Positions 1 through 7,476 of a stretch of 12,901 nucleotides of DNA are shown here, one piece after another. The translations under genes and the position numbers were made by a program. The notes beneath the pieces are model-generated. The model was not told the DNA's origin, did not search any database, and saw only the letters and a list, made by a program, of their open reading frames with translations. Source of the DNA: JAJNNC01 sp038232695 (GTDB lineage: Bacteria; Bacteroidota; Bacteroidia; Cytophagales; Cyclobacteriaceae). Each line of letters starts with the position of its first letter. Positions within the stretch are counted from its first letter, which is position 1. The stretch is taken from assembly GCA_038232695.1 (NCBI GenBank), contig JBBSNI010000130.1, positions 1 to 12,901 of the forward strand. The letters run 5' to 3'.

Positions 1-42
1 CCTCTTCCATGATGGCTTCATTCTTTTTTCTCATCAAGCAAT

Positions 43-61
43 AAGCTTAAAAATTAAGCTT
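43..61. repeat. AT-rich perfect hairpin upstream of the sulfatase
   Basis: AAGCTTAA, a 3-base loop AAA, then TTAAGCTT form a perfect 8-bp stem, followed by TTAATT. It may be the terminator of a gene to the left of the window or a structure in the sulfatase leader. The stem is AT-rich, so a strong terminator role is doubtful. Bases 1-42 hold nothing I can assign. Confidence 0.45.
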
Positions 62-139
62 TAATTCCTTAACTTAATGACATTGGCCGCGCGCCAGTGT
101 TGTGGATTTTGCCTACCCTACTCATTTAACCCATATCTC

Positions 140-1711
140 ATGCAATCAGTTGTAAACAAAAGCTATTGGTTCCAGTCTATGTTGACGCTTTTGCTTGTAT
201 GTCTACCTCCACTCACAGACAAAAGCCATGCACAAAACTCAAACGATGACCTGCCCAATATCATTGTCATCCTGGCCGATGATATGGGCTACTCGGACCT
301 GGGCTGCATGGGCAGCGAAATTGCGACGCCTCACCTGGACCGCCTGGCAAAAGAGGGTTTATTGTTCACCCACTGTTACAATGCTTCCCGCTGCTGCCCC
401 AGCCGGGCCAGTCTGCTCACCGGGCTGTACCAGCACCGCGCCGGGGTAGGGCACATGACCGGCGACCGGGGGTTTGCGGCTTACCAGGGACATCTCAACG
501 AGCAGTGTGTCACCATGGGCGAAGTGCTGAAAAAAGAAGGATATCATACCCTTATGTCGGGCAAATGGCATGTGGGGAGTGAACGGAAATACTGGCCTGA
601 TCGTAGAGGTTTTGATCACTTTTACAGCATCCCGACTGGGGGCGGCGTCTACTTTTATCCTTCTCCTTTCGTAGACCGCGCGATTTACCGGGACGGTAAG
701 CAGGTACATCCCGACTCCACCACCTTTTACAGTACCGATGCTTTTACCGACGAGGCCATAAAGTTTGTAGAAGCAGCCACTACCGATGACAAGCCTTTCT
801 TTTTATACCTGGCCTACATTGCCCCGCACTTCCCGCTACAGGCTTTACCGGAAGATATTGCCAGATATAAAGGCAAATATGAGGAAGGCTATGAAGCCAT
901 CCGCCAGCGGCGTTTTCGCAAACAGCAGCAATCAGGCCTGGTAGAGGCAAATACCAAACTTTCTCCTTCGGATTTCCCTGTCTGGAAGGCGGTAGAAAAT
1001 AAGGCAGAAGAAGTACGCAAAATGGAAGTGTATGCCGCCCAGGTAGACCGTATGGACCAGAATATCGGCAAGCTGCTGGCTCAGCTTGAAAAGATGGGCG
1101 AACTGGACAACACCATTATCTTTTTTCTTTCTGACAACGGCGCTACCGCCGAGGAGGTAAACCGTTCGTCGGATGCGGAGATCGGAACAGCCGCTTCTTT
1201 TGTATCTTATGGGCAAAACTGGGGCAATGTAAGCAACACACCTTACCGCTTATACAAAAGCATGGAACATGAAGGCGGCATCATTACCCCGCTTATTGTA
1301 CACTGGCCCAAAGGGATCAATAAGCCCGGGCAACTGATCAAAGATGTCGTGCATATCAACGACATCATGCCTACCTGCCTGGATATAGCCGGTGCCACTT
1401 ATCCTGACCAGTATCAGGGAAACAAAATCCTGTCGCTCAATGGGCGAAGTTTTGCTCCTTTGCTGCAAAAGCCTGCTGATAAAGCTGAAAGGATGATCTT
1501 TTGGGAACACGAAGGCAACCAAGCCGTGCGTCAGGGCGACTGGAAACTGGTCAAACGCCACGAACAGCCCTGGGAACTGTACAACCTGAAAGAAGATCCT
1601 ACGGAGTTGAAGGATATGAGTAAAACACAGCAGGATACATTCAACCAACTTAAAAAAGCATGGAACGACTGGGCAAAGAAAGTCGGTGTCCGGGCGTGGC
1701 CGGTGCCATAA
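140..1711 (+). CDS. Secreted type I (formylglycine) sulfatase, arylsulfatase family
   Basis: Hydrolyses sulfate esters, probably on a sulfated polysaccharide or oligosaccharide, outside the cytoplasm. Numbering from ATG at 140 (523 aa): a lysine-containing n-region, hydrophobic LTLLLVCLPPL and a plausible SHA/Q cleavage site form a signal peptide. PNIIVILADDMG carries the metal-binding Asp47-Asp48. The signature C-C-P-S-R has Cys85 as the residue expected to become formylglycine. GKWH supplies Lys142 and His144, PHFPL His231, and LSDNG Asp333-Asn334. The C-terminal WEHEGNQAVRQGDWKL and ELYNLKEDPTE stretch is typical of the family, and all core residues are present. The frame is open from ATG at 77, but the extra 21 residues there do not look like a signal sequence, so I chose 140. 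The wording near the active site resembles the S1_4 subfamily; the substrate cannot be read from sequence. The GH2 enzyme downstream points to joint glycan breakdown. An anaerobic maturase or FGE must be encoded elsewhere. Confidence 0.95.
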   Translation: MQSVVNKSYWFQSMLTLLLVCLPPLTDKSHAQNSNDDLPNIIVILADDMGYSDLGCMGSEIATPHLDRLAKEGLLFTHCYNASRCCPSRASLLTGLYQHRAGVGHMTGDRGFAAYQGHLNEQCVTMGEVLKKEGYHTLMSGKWHVGSERKYWPDRRGFDHFYSIPTGGGVYFYPSPFVDRAIYRDGKQVHPDSTTFYSTDAFTDEAIKFVEAATTDDKPFFLYLAYIAPHFPLQALPEDIARYKGKYEEGYEAIRQRRFRKQQQSGLVEANTKLSPSDFPVWKAVENKAEEVRKMEVYAAQVDRMDQNIGKLLAQLEKMGELDNTIIFFLSDNGATAEEVNRSSDAEIGTAASFVSYGQNWGNVSNTPYRLYKSMEHEGGIITPLIVHWPKGINKPGQLIKDVVHINDIMPTCLDIAGATYPDQYQGNKILSLNGRSFAPLLQKPADKAERMIFWEHEGNQAVRQGDWKLVKRHEQPWELYNLKEDPTELKDMSKTQQDTFNQLKKAWNDWAKKVGVRAWPVP

Positions 1712-1778
1712 GAGTAGGCAGGTATCTCATGTTGTTTGCCAATTCATTCATAAAACGGAAGGCCTAAAGTTATTCTTC

Positions 1779-1848
1779 CTTGAGCGTTGAATATTGAGTG
1801 TTGAGTGTTGAGTGTTTAATATTCAACAATCAATACTCAATGCTCAAG
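1779..1848. repeat. 70-bp imperfect palindrome built of TTGAGTATTGA-like units
   Basis: Two 31-base arms (1779-1809 and 1818-1848) around an 8-base loop pair with 26 Watson-Crick pairs, 3 positions that become G-U in RNA, and 2 mismatches. The ends are CTTGAGC and GCTCAAG. The left arm is itself repetitive (TTGAGTG repeated). It lies between the sulfatase and the GH2 gene and could be a bidirectional terminator, an mRNA-stabilising hairpin, or a dispersed repeat of this genome. Confidence 0.75.
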
Positions 1849-1897
1849 TAATAAACCCTTTAATACATAAATAAATACCTGTAAAACCATAAAACCA

Positions 1898-4057
1898 ATG
1901 ACCTACTCTACTCATCATACCTTTTGGAAACACCTCAAAACAGGCTTCTGTACTATTGTACTGTTAGCAGCACAAGGATTCTCCTCGCTGCTGCTGGCGC
2001 AGCAAACCGACTCTATTGCTCTCAACGGAAGCTGGAGCTTTGCCTTGGACCCTGTACAGGGCGGCGAAAAGTCCGGATGGCAAAAGCCCTGGGAAAAGAC
2101 AGAAAACAGCGCGATGGGCTATGGCGATGGCTGGGATCAGGTCACCGTACCCCATAGCTTCTCGGTAGACGAACGCTATGAAGGCTATATTGGCAAGGTA
2201 TGGTATAGAAAATCATTTACTTACGGGGGCAACGCCTCCGACAAACACCTGCGGCTTCATTTTGAAGGCGTATTCTATCAATGCCGCATCTGGCTCAACG
2301 GACAATACGTAGGCGCCCACGAAGGAGGCTACACCCCTTTCGCGTTTGCCGTCACCGATCTGATACAAGAAGGAGAAAATTACCTGGCCGTAGAAGTAGA
2401 CAACGCTTGGGACTATACCACCATTCCCGGTGCCCGCTTCGGCGATGAGCCCAAAGACTTGCTGTATCCCTGGTGGGAATACGGCGGCATCACCCGCGAA
2501 GTATATCTTATAGAAACAGGCAAAGTGTTTGTCGACAGGCAAAAGATTGAGGCAATGCCAGACCTTAAAAGCGGGAAGGCGTCTGTAACCGTAAAAACCT
2601 GGCTCCGCAACGAAGCCGATACGCCTGCGAAGCTTACCTATAACCTGTCATTGAATGTAGACAACAAAAGTGTTGACATCCGGCAAAAAACAGCAGACCA
2701 AATATTTACCTTGCCTCCGCAAAAAGACACCATGCTGGTGCGAGAAGTAATACTCAACGCCGCAGAGGTACGTCTCTGGCATTTTGATCATCCCCATTTG
2801 TACCAATTACAGACAAGCTTTCAGAATGCCGAAGGCAATGCGATGGCTACCTACCAGGTGCGCTTCGGTATCAGAAAAGTAGAAGCCCGGCAGGGTAAGC
2901 TGTTCCTGAACGGAGAGGCTGTGCGGATCGGCGGCGCCAATCGCCATGCCGACCACCCCGTGTATGCTTCCCTGGAAAACGATACGGTGGTGCAGACAGA
3001 CATGACCTTGATGAAAAAAGCAAATATGCTGTTTTCCAGGCTCACCCATACTCCTTCCACACAGACACTCATGGACTGGTGCGACGAAAACGGCTACCTG
3101 GTCATTGGCGAGGCGGGCAACTGGCAGATGTCGCCCCAGCAGATGGCAGACCCTGTGATGCGTGCCAAGTTTGCCCGGCAAATGACAGAACTCATCAGGC
3201 GCGACTGGAACCACCCAAGCATCATCGGCTGGAGCGTAGGCAACGAATACCAAGCCTGGACCCCGAAAGGCGACACCTGGACGAAAGACATGATCAGCAT
3301 GGCCAAAGCCCTGGACAGTACCCGGCTTTTTACCTTTGCTTCCCTGGGCAACGGCGGCAGTAAACAAAACCTTCAAATGGCTCACGATAGCTTCCGCTAC
3401 TGCGACCTGCTGATGATCAACCTATACAGCGGTCCGAAAGGCATAGAAGAGATCACCGGGAACCTGCACCGGAAGTACCCGGATAAGCCCGTGTTTATCT
3501 CAGAATTTGGCCTGCGGGCAGACTATAAAACGGAAGAGGAAAGATCGGCCTATTTCCAAGAGGTGGTAGAGAGCATCCGCCCGAAAGATTATATTGTAGG
3601 TGTTTCCTGGTGGTCTTTCAACGATTACCGCAGCCGCTTTCCCAACACCAATGTCAACGGCTACCGCGAATGGGGACTGGTAGACCCTCACCGGAAAGAA
3701 AGGCCGCTATACTTTGCCGTCAGGGAAGCGCTTTCGCCGATAACAGTCAGCGCCCGGACAGAAGGCAAGGAGAGTTGGATCACGTCCGTGTCGCTCACGG
3801 CGCGCGACGATTTCCCCCGGTACACTTTGCAGCAATACCACCTGTGCTACCAACTGCTGAACAAGCAGGGAAAGGTCTTGGACGAACAAGACCAGAAAAT
3901 TGAAACCCTCAAGCCCGGACAAACGGCAACGTTTATCTTTAAGTCAAAAAAGACCCAGACGGGGGCTGCCCAGGTCAGACTTGAAGTACGCAGACCCACC
4001 GGATTTAGTACGATAGTTCATATGATTGATTTAGGTAAGCAAGTGGAGAAACAGTAA
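1898..4057 (+). CDS. Secreted glycoside hydrolase family 2 (beta-galactosidase/beta-glucuronidase type)
   Basis: Exo-acting retaining glycosidase, 719 aa. Residues 1-35 form a signal peptide (basic KHLK, hydrophobic CTIVLLAA to LLLAQ). The jelly-roll sugar-binding domain covers about 38-205 (LNGSWSFALDP, FEGVFYQCRIWLNG, YPWWEYGGITREVYL). An Ig-like domain follows at about 210-325, then the TIM barrel from about 325 (FGIRKVEARQGKLFLNGE, then GANRHADHP). GWSVGNE places the acid/base at Glu450, and VFISEFG the nucleophile at Glu536. SWWSFNDYRSRFP at 570-582 belongs to the active-site rim. Residues from about 615 form a C-terminal beta domain. The length fits short GH2 enzymes. It probably works with the adjacent sulfatase on desulfated sugar units in the periplasm. 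Whether it prefers galactosides, glucuronides or another sugar cannot be decided. No SusC/SusD pair is visible, so any polysaccharide locus extends to the left or is elsewhere. Confidence 0.93.
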   Translation: MTYSTHHTFWKHLKTGFCTIVLLAAQGFSSLLLAQQTDSIALNGSWSFALDPVQGGEKSGWQKPWEKTENSAMGYGDGWDQVTVPHSFSVDERYEGYIGKVWYRKSFTYGGNASDKHLRLHFEGVFYQCRIWLNGQYVGAHEGGYTPFAFAVTDLIQEGENYLAVEVDNAWDYTTIPGARFGDEPKDLLYPWWEYGGITREVYLIETGKVFVDRQKIEAMPDLKSGKASVTVKTWLRNEADTPAKLTYNLSLNVDNKSVDIRQKTADQIFTLPPQKDTMLVREVILNAAEVRLWHFDHPHLYQLQTSFQNAEGNAMATYQVRFGIRKVEARQGKLFLNGEAVRIGGANRHADHPVYASLENDTVVQTDMTLMKKANMLFSRLTHTPSTQTLMDWCDENGYLVIGEAGNWQMSPQQMADPVMRAKFARQMTELIRRDWNHPSIIGWSVGNEYQAWTPKGDTWTKDMISMAKALDSTRLFTFASLGNGGSKQNLQMAHDSFRYCDLLMINLYSGPKGIEEITGNLHRKYPDKPVFISEFGLRADYKTEEERSAYFQEVVESIRPKDYIVGVSWWSFNDYRSRFPNTNVNGYREWGLVDPHRKERPLYFAVREALSPITVSARTEGKESWITSVSLTARDDFPRYTLQQYHLCYQLLNKQGKVLDEQDQKIETLKPGQTATFIFKSKKTQTGAAQVRLEVRRPTGFSTIVHMIDLGKQVEKQ

Positions 4058-4064
4058 TTTTACG

Positions 4065-4072
4065 TATGTTTG
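4065..4072 (+). promoter_or_regulatory. Bacteroidota-type -7 box (TATGTTTG) for the Xre-RES module
   Basis: TATGTTTG matches the Bacteroidota -7 consensus TAnnTTTG exactly and starts 8 bp after the GH2 stop codon. No good -33 TTTG was found at the usual spacing, so this is tentative. If used, transcription would start just before the ATG at 4083, leaving a very short leader; the in-frame ATG at 4095 would then be the likelier start. Confidence 0.35.
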
Positions 4073-4082
4073 CTTTATTAAA

Positions 4083-4484
4083 ATGCATGGTTCTATGGAC
4101 ATAAGTATTGCTTTATCTCATAAAGAACTCCACGATCTGGCTGAAAAGGGCGTCGCTGTTACAGACCTTAAAACGTTTATGCGCGAGTTCCAGCTTACAC
4201 AGAAACAGATGGCTTTATTGTTAGGTATCTCTGATAAAACCCTCTTTAATCTTCTCAAAGGTAACAGGCTGGACCTGGCTGCCAGCGACCGTTTTTTGCT
4301 GGTGCAGGATGTGTTTCGGGAAGGAGCAGAAGCTTTGATGAGCAAAAATACTTTTCAGCAATGGCTGCACAAACCCCATTACTATTTTGAAGGCAAAGCC
4401 CCTATGGCCATCATGACCACGATCAACGGACTGGAAGCTGTCAGAGAAGAATTGATCAGAACTAAATACGGTGTATTATCTTGA
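4083..4484 (+). CDS. Antitoxin of a RES-Xre type II module (Xre/MbcA/ParS family)
   Basis: Likely DNA-binding antitoxin (133 aa) that would neutralise a RES-domain NAD-degrading toxin and repress its own operon. Residues about 22-65 form an Xre-like helix-turn-helix (DLKTFMREFQLTQKQMALLL, then GISDKTLFNLLKG). Residues about 66-133 match the C-terminal toxin-binding domain of the Xre/MbcA/ParS group, including LVQDVFREGAEAL, a WLHKPHYYFEGKAPM element and the GLEAVREELIRTKYGVLS end; such antitoxins typically end in a tail that can plug the toxin active site. The coding sequence looks complete and unbroken. Its TGA stop overlaps the TTG start of the RES gene (TTGA), the coupling usual for such pairs. 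ATG at 4095 is an alternative start. The partner toxin is truncated, so the gene may now act only as an orphan regulator. Confidence 0.85.
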   Translation: MHGSMDISIALSHKELHDLAEKGVAVTDLKTFMREFQLTQKQMALLLGISDKTLFNLLKGNRLDLAASDRFLLVQDVFREGAEALMSKNTFQQWLHKPHYYFEGKAPMAIMTTINGLEAVREELIRTKYGVLS

Positions 4485-4741
4485 GTAAGAAGGCTTTATC
4501 TTTTGTTATTTATCGCATAGGGCACCCTGTTTATGTGGATCGTCTGGACGGAGAAGGTGCTACCAGAATAAGTGGGCGATGGAATAAGAAAGGACAAAAA
4601 GTGGTCTATACGGCACAAACCTCTTCGCTGGCTATCCTGGAGTTATTAGGACATATCAGCGACTTTAAAGAGAAATATTGGTACTTATATGATGGAAGAC
4701 TAAAACAGGGTACGGTAAAAACTGCACAATCTTCTCTATAA
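4481..4741 (+). pseudogene. Truncated RES-domain toxin (86 codons)
   Basis: RES toxins usually have about 150 residues and deplete cellular NAD+. Here only the N-terminal half is recognisable: VIYRIGHPVYVDRLDGEGA, then SGRWNKKGQKVVYTA and SLAILELLGHISD. It contains the conserved Arg33 (GRW), Tyr43 (VVYTA) and Glu54 (AILELL). After about residue 70 the similarity stops, the last residues are unrelated, and TAA follows. The conserved C-terminal serine region is absent, and none of the three frames in the 80 bp before the next gene contains it, so this looks like a 3' deletion rather than a frameshift. The start is TTG, overlapping the antitoxin stop by 3 bases. It is most likely an inactive remnant; a small natural variant is less likely. 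Confidence 0.75.
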
Positions 4742-4822
4742 AAGATAGTAGGGTATCTTTAAGATGTGCTGTTTTTTCCGCAACTTCATGCATTTGAAGA
4801 GCAATCATAATATAAAACTATT

Positions 4823-7453
4823 ATGGTCCTTTTGAAACAACCTCTACCCCTTAGAATATCTCCCATCCTGCGCCACAAAGCATTCTGGCAAGTGATCATC
4901 GCCCTGCTGATGTTAGCCCTGGGTATCTTCTTCATCCGCAACCAACGGCTCGAGCTGGCTTCTATCCGAACGGCGCTCTCAGAGGCGCACACGGTCTGGG
5001 TTGGCATGGGCGCTTTGTTAAGTTTAGGCTACCTGGCGGTACAGGGATGGCTCTACGTGGTCAGTTTTCGTACCCTCCACTTATCCATTTCCTGGACAAG
5101 CGCCGTGGTACTCTTCCTGCGGCGCAACCTCATCAGCGTATTCCTGCCGGCCGGGGGGTTCTCCTCCTTAGCGTTTTTTACCCGCCCGCTGAAAGAACAG
5201 GGACTTACCGCTACGCAAATCTACTATGGCTCTCTTATCTTTGCCGCAGCCTCTATGGCTTCGGTGATCGTCGTAGCCATTCCGGCACTGCTGTACCTGC
5301 TATTGCAAGACAACCTGCACGCCCAGGAGGTGTGGGCTTTTGCTTCCCTGTTGGTGTTCGTGGCTATGTTAGGTGCGGCAGGCTATTCTCTGCTGCACCA
5401 GGGGCGGATCTATCAATGGGTGGTCCGCTACCGTCCTGAATGGGTCGTTGCGCTGGAAGAGCTTCGTAGCCAATCGTTCAATAAGGAAAACTTTGCCCGG
5501 GCGATAGGCGTCTCCATGCTGATAGAAGGGATCGGTATCATGCAGATTTATACCGCCATACTGGCGCTGGACATCACGGCGCGTTGGGAAGCGGCTGTTG
5601 TTGCCTATATCGTCATGGTAATCCTGCTGGTAGCGTCTCCTGTGCTGCGTGGGCTGGGTGCTATTGAAGTGTCTATGTCGTTTGTGCTGGTGCAATACGG
5701 TTACAGCACAGTGGCGGCGGCAGCCGTAACGCTATTGTTTCGCTTTTTTGAATTCTGGCTTCCCCTGATCGCCGGTATTGTCAGTTTCTTTACCAAAAAG
5801 GATCATATACTGTACCGGGTGCTGCCCGCCTTGCTTTCTTTGCTGCTGGGCGTGGTGAACATCGCGTCGGCGATCACCCCGGCCATTCCAGAGCGGCTCC
5901 GGGCGATAGAATCTATCCTGCCTGTCGGCGTTGTATACGCTTCTAATTTTGCCGTACTGGTGGTCGGGCTGACCCTCTGCTTATTGTCTGTATACCTGCT
6001 GATGGGCAGACGCAACGCCTGGAAATTGGCTGTTTTGCTGGCCAGCCTATCACTGATCGGCCACCTGACCAAAGCGATTGACTATGAGGAAGCGTTGGTG
6101 GCTCTGTTTACGCTTTTTGTACTTACCATTACCCGGCAATACTACCATGTACGGCAGGACATCGCCTTTCAGCAGCAACATTGGGGACGAATAGCCGTCG
6201 TATTCGCTGCTGTATTGTTGTATGGTATGGTCGGTTTTTATTTTCTCCAACCCCATCACTTCGGTAAAGACTTCACCCTGATACGATCTTTTGAGGCACT
6301 CATGAAGACGCTGTTCCTCTTTGACGACCGCTCCCTGATGCCCCTCACACCTTTCGGACGTTATTTTATCTACTCTATTGATGCAGCAGGAGCAGCGTTG
6401 ATAGCCTATACCATTTATATGATCTTCCGGGCAGCGAACCGTCCTGTGGTCACCCTTGCTGCAGATCGTCTTGCCGCTCAAGCGCTCATCGCACAATACG
6501 GGCAGTCGGGGCTGGATTTTTTCAAGATTTACCCTGACAAACAGTTGTTTTTTAACCAAAGCCGCGACTGCTTCCTGGCTTACCGGATTGCACACCACTA
6601 CGCGGTAGTGCTGGAAGACCCGGTGGGTCCTCCTTCTAAGATCACAGATACGCTCATGGCTTTCAGCGACTACTGTACCCACGTCGGGCTGCGTAGTTTC
6701 TTCTACCGTGTGCCGGAAAATAGCCTGCCCTGGTACGCTCCCCTGCAACGCAGAAAATTACTGATCGGACAGGAAGCCCTGTTGGATCTGTCTACCTTTA
6801 CCCTCCAGGGTGGTGAGCGTAAAGCGTTGCGTAACGCCATCAGCAAGACCGAAAAGACAGGTTACCAGGTAAAAGTCTACGAACCACCTTTGTCTACAGG
6901 CTTACTACAGAAGTTGCAGCAGGTATCGGATGAATGGCTGGGCGGGCGCCATGAGATCGTCTTTACCCAGGGACGCTTTCATGCTGATGAACTGCGACAG
7001 GAAACGGTCCTGACGGTAGAAGATGCAGAAGGCCGGGTGGTAGCTTTCGCTAACATGATCCCGCACGCTCAGGGCAGCCAAGGCTCTTATGATATGATGC
7101 GCAAGACCGAAGATGCTCCCAACGGAACGCTGGATTACCTGATGGTCAAGGCCTTTGAGTACCTGAAGTCTCAGGGTTACCGGCAAGTCAATATGGGGCT
7201 GGCGCCGATGGCTGTACCCGAAGCTACTCACAATGTGACTGAACGGGCGATCCATTTTGCCAGTGAAAACCTCAAAGCCCTGACCCGTTTTAAAGGGCTG
7301 TATGCATACAAAAACAAATACCATCCCCGGTGGGAAAACCGGTATCTGCTATACGAAAATACGTACGACCTGCTGCAGTTTCCCAAGGTACTCCAGAAAG
7401 TATCTCAGCTTCCTGCCGATGCAGCAAATAGCAATATTGATGACACTGCTTGA
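4823..7453 (+). CDS. mprF: MprF-like bifunctional phosphatidylglycerol (lysyl)transferase/flippase
   Basis: Membrane protein of 876 aa that transfers an amino acid, classically lysine from Lys-tRNA, to phosphatidylglycerol and flips the product outward, lowering negative surface charge and raising resistance to cationic peptides. Residues about 20-535 are a polytopic flippase part with many hydrophobic helices, starting AFWQVIIALLMLALGIFF, and including the family-typical loop LPAGGFSSLAFFTRPL. The C-terminal synthase domain (DUF2156, GNAT-like double fold) covers about 540-850: FFKIYPDKQLFFNQS, AVVLEDPVGPP, ERKALRNAISKTEKTGY, VAFANMIPHAQ, SYDMMRKTEDAPNGTLDYLM and FKGLYAYKNKYHPRWENRYL. Length and order equal those of full-length MprF. 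The amino acid donor and lipid acceptor cannot be told from sequence; in Bacteroidota they could differ from the staphylococcal enzyme. It is transcribed toward the MFS exporter, with 23 bp between the stop codons. Confidence 0.92.
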   Translation: MVLLKQPLPLRISPILRHKAFWQVIIALLMLALGIFFIRNQRLELASIRTALSEAHTVWVGMGALLSLGYLAVQGWLYVVSFRTLHLSISWTSAVVLFLRRNLISVFLPAGGFSSLAFFTRPLKEQGLTATQIYYGSLIFAAASMASVIVVAIPALLYLLLQDNLHAQEVWAFASLLVFVAMLGAAGYSLLHQGRIYQWVVRYRPEWVVALEELRSQSFNKENFARAIGVSMLIEGIGIMQIYTAILALDITARWEAAVVAYIVMVILLVASPVLRGLGAIEVSMSFVLVQYGYSTVAAAAVTLLFRFFEFWLPLIAGIVSFFTKKDHILYRVLPALLSLLLGVVNIASAITPAIPERLRAIESILPVGVVYASNFAVLVVGLTLCLLSVYLLMGRRNAWKLAVLLASLSLIGHLTKAIDYEEALVALFTLFVLTITRQYYHVRQDIAFQQQHWGRIAVVFAAVLLYGMVGFYFLQPHHFGKDFTLIRSFEALMKTLFLFDDRSLMPLTPFGRYFIYSIDAAGAALIAYTIYMIFRAANRPVVTLAADRLAAQALIAQYGQSGLDFFKIYPDKQLFFNQSRDCFLAYRIAHHYAVVLEDPVGPPSKITDTLMAFSDYCTHVGLRSFFYRVPENSLPWYAPLQRRKLLIGQEALLDLSTFTLQGGERKALRNAISKTEKTGYQVKVYEPPLSTGLLQKLQQVSDEWLGGRHEIVFTQGRFHADELRQETVLTVEDAEGRVVAFANMIPHAQGSQGSYDMMRKTEDAPNGTLDYLMVKAFEYLKSQGYRQVNMGLAPMAVPEATHNVTERAIHFASENLKALTRFKGLYAYKNKYHPRWENRYLLYENTYDLLQFPKVLQKVSQLPADAANSNIDDTA

Positions 7454-7476
7454 TAATATTTCAGGGTGTTAAGCCC

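Noticed and set aside
2807..3385. 192-codon minus-strand open frame inside the GH2 gene
   Set aside because: It is antisense to a well-supported GH2 catalytic domain and its protein has no recognisable features.
6050..6748. 232-codon minus-strand open frame inside mprF
   Set aside because: Shadow of the MprF coding sequence; composition without a recognisable domain.
7461..7476. Terminator between mprF and the exporter gene
   Set aside because: Only a three-base GGG/CCC pairing is visible in the 23-bp gap; too weak to call.
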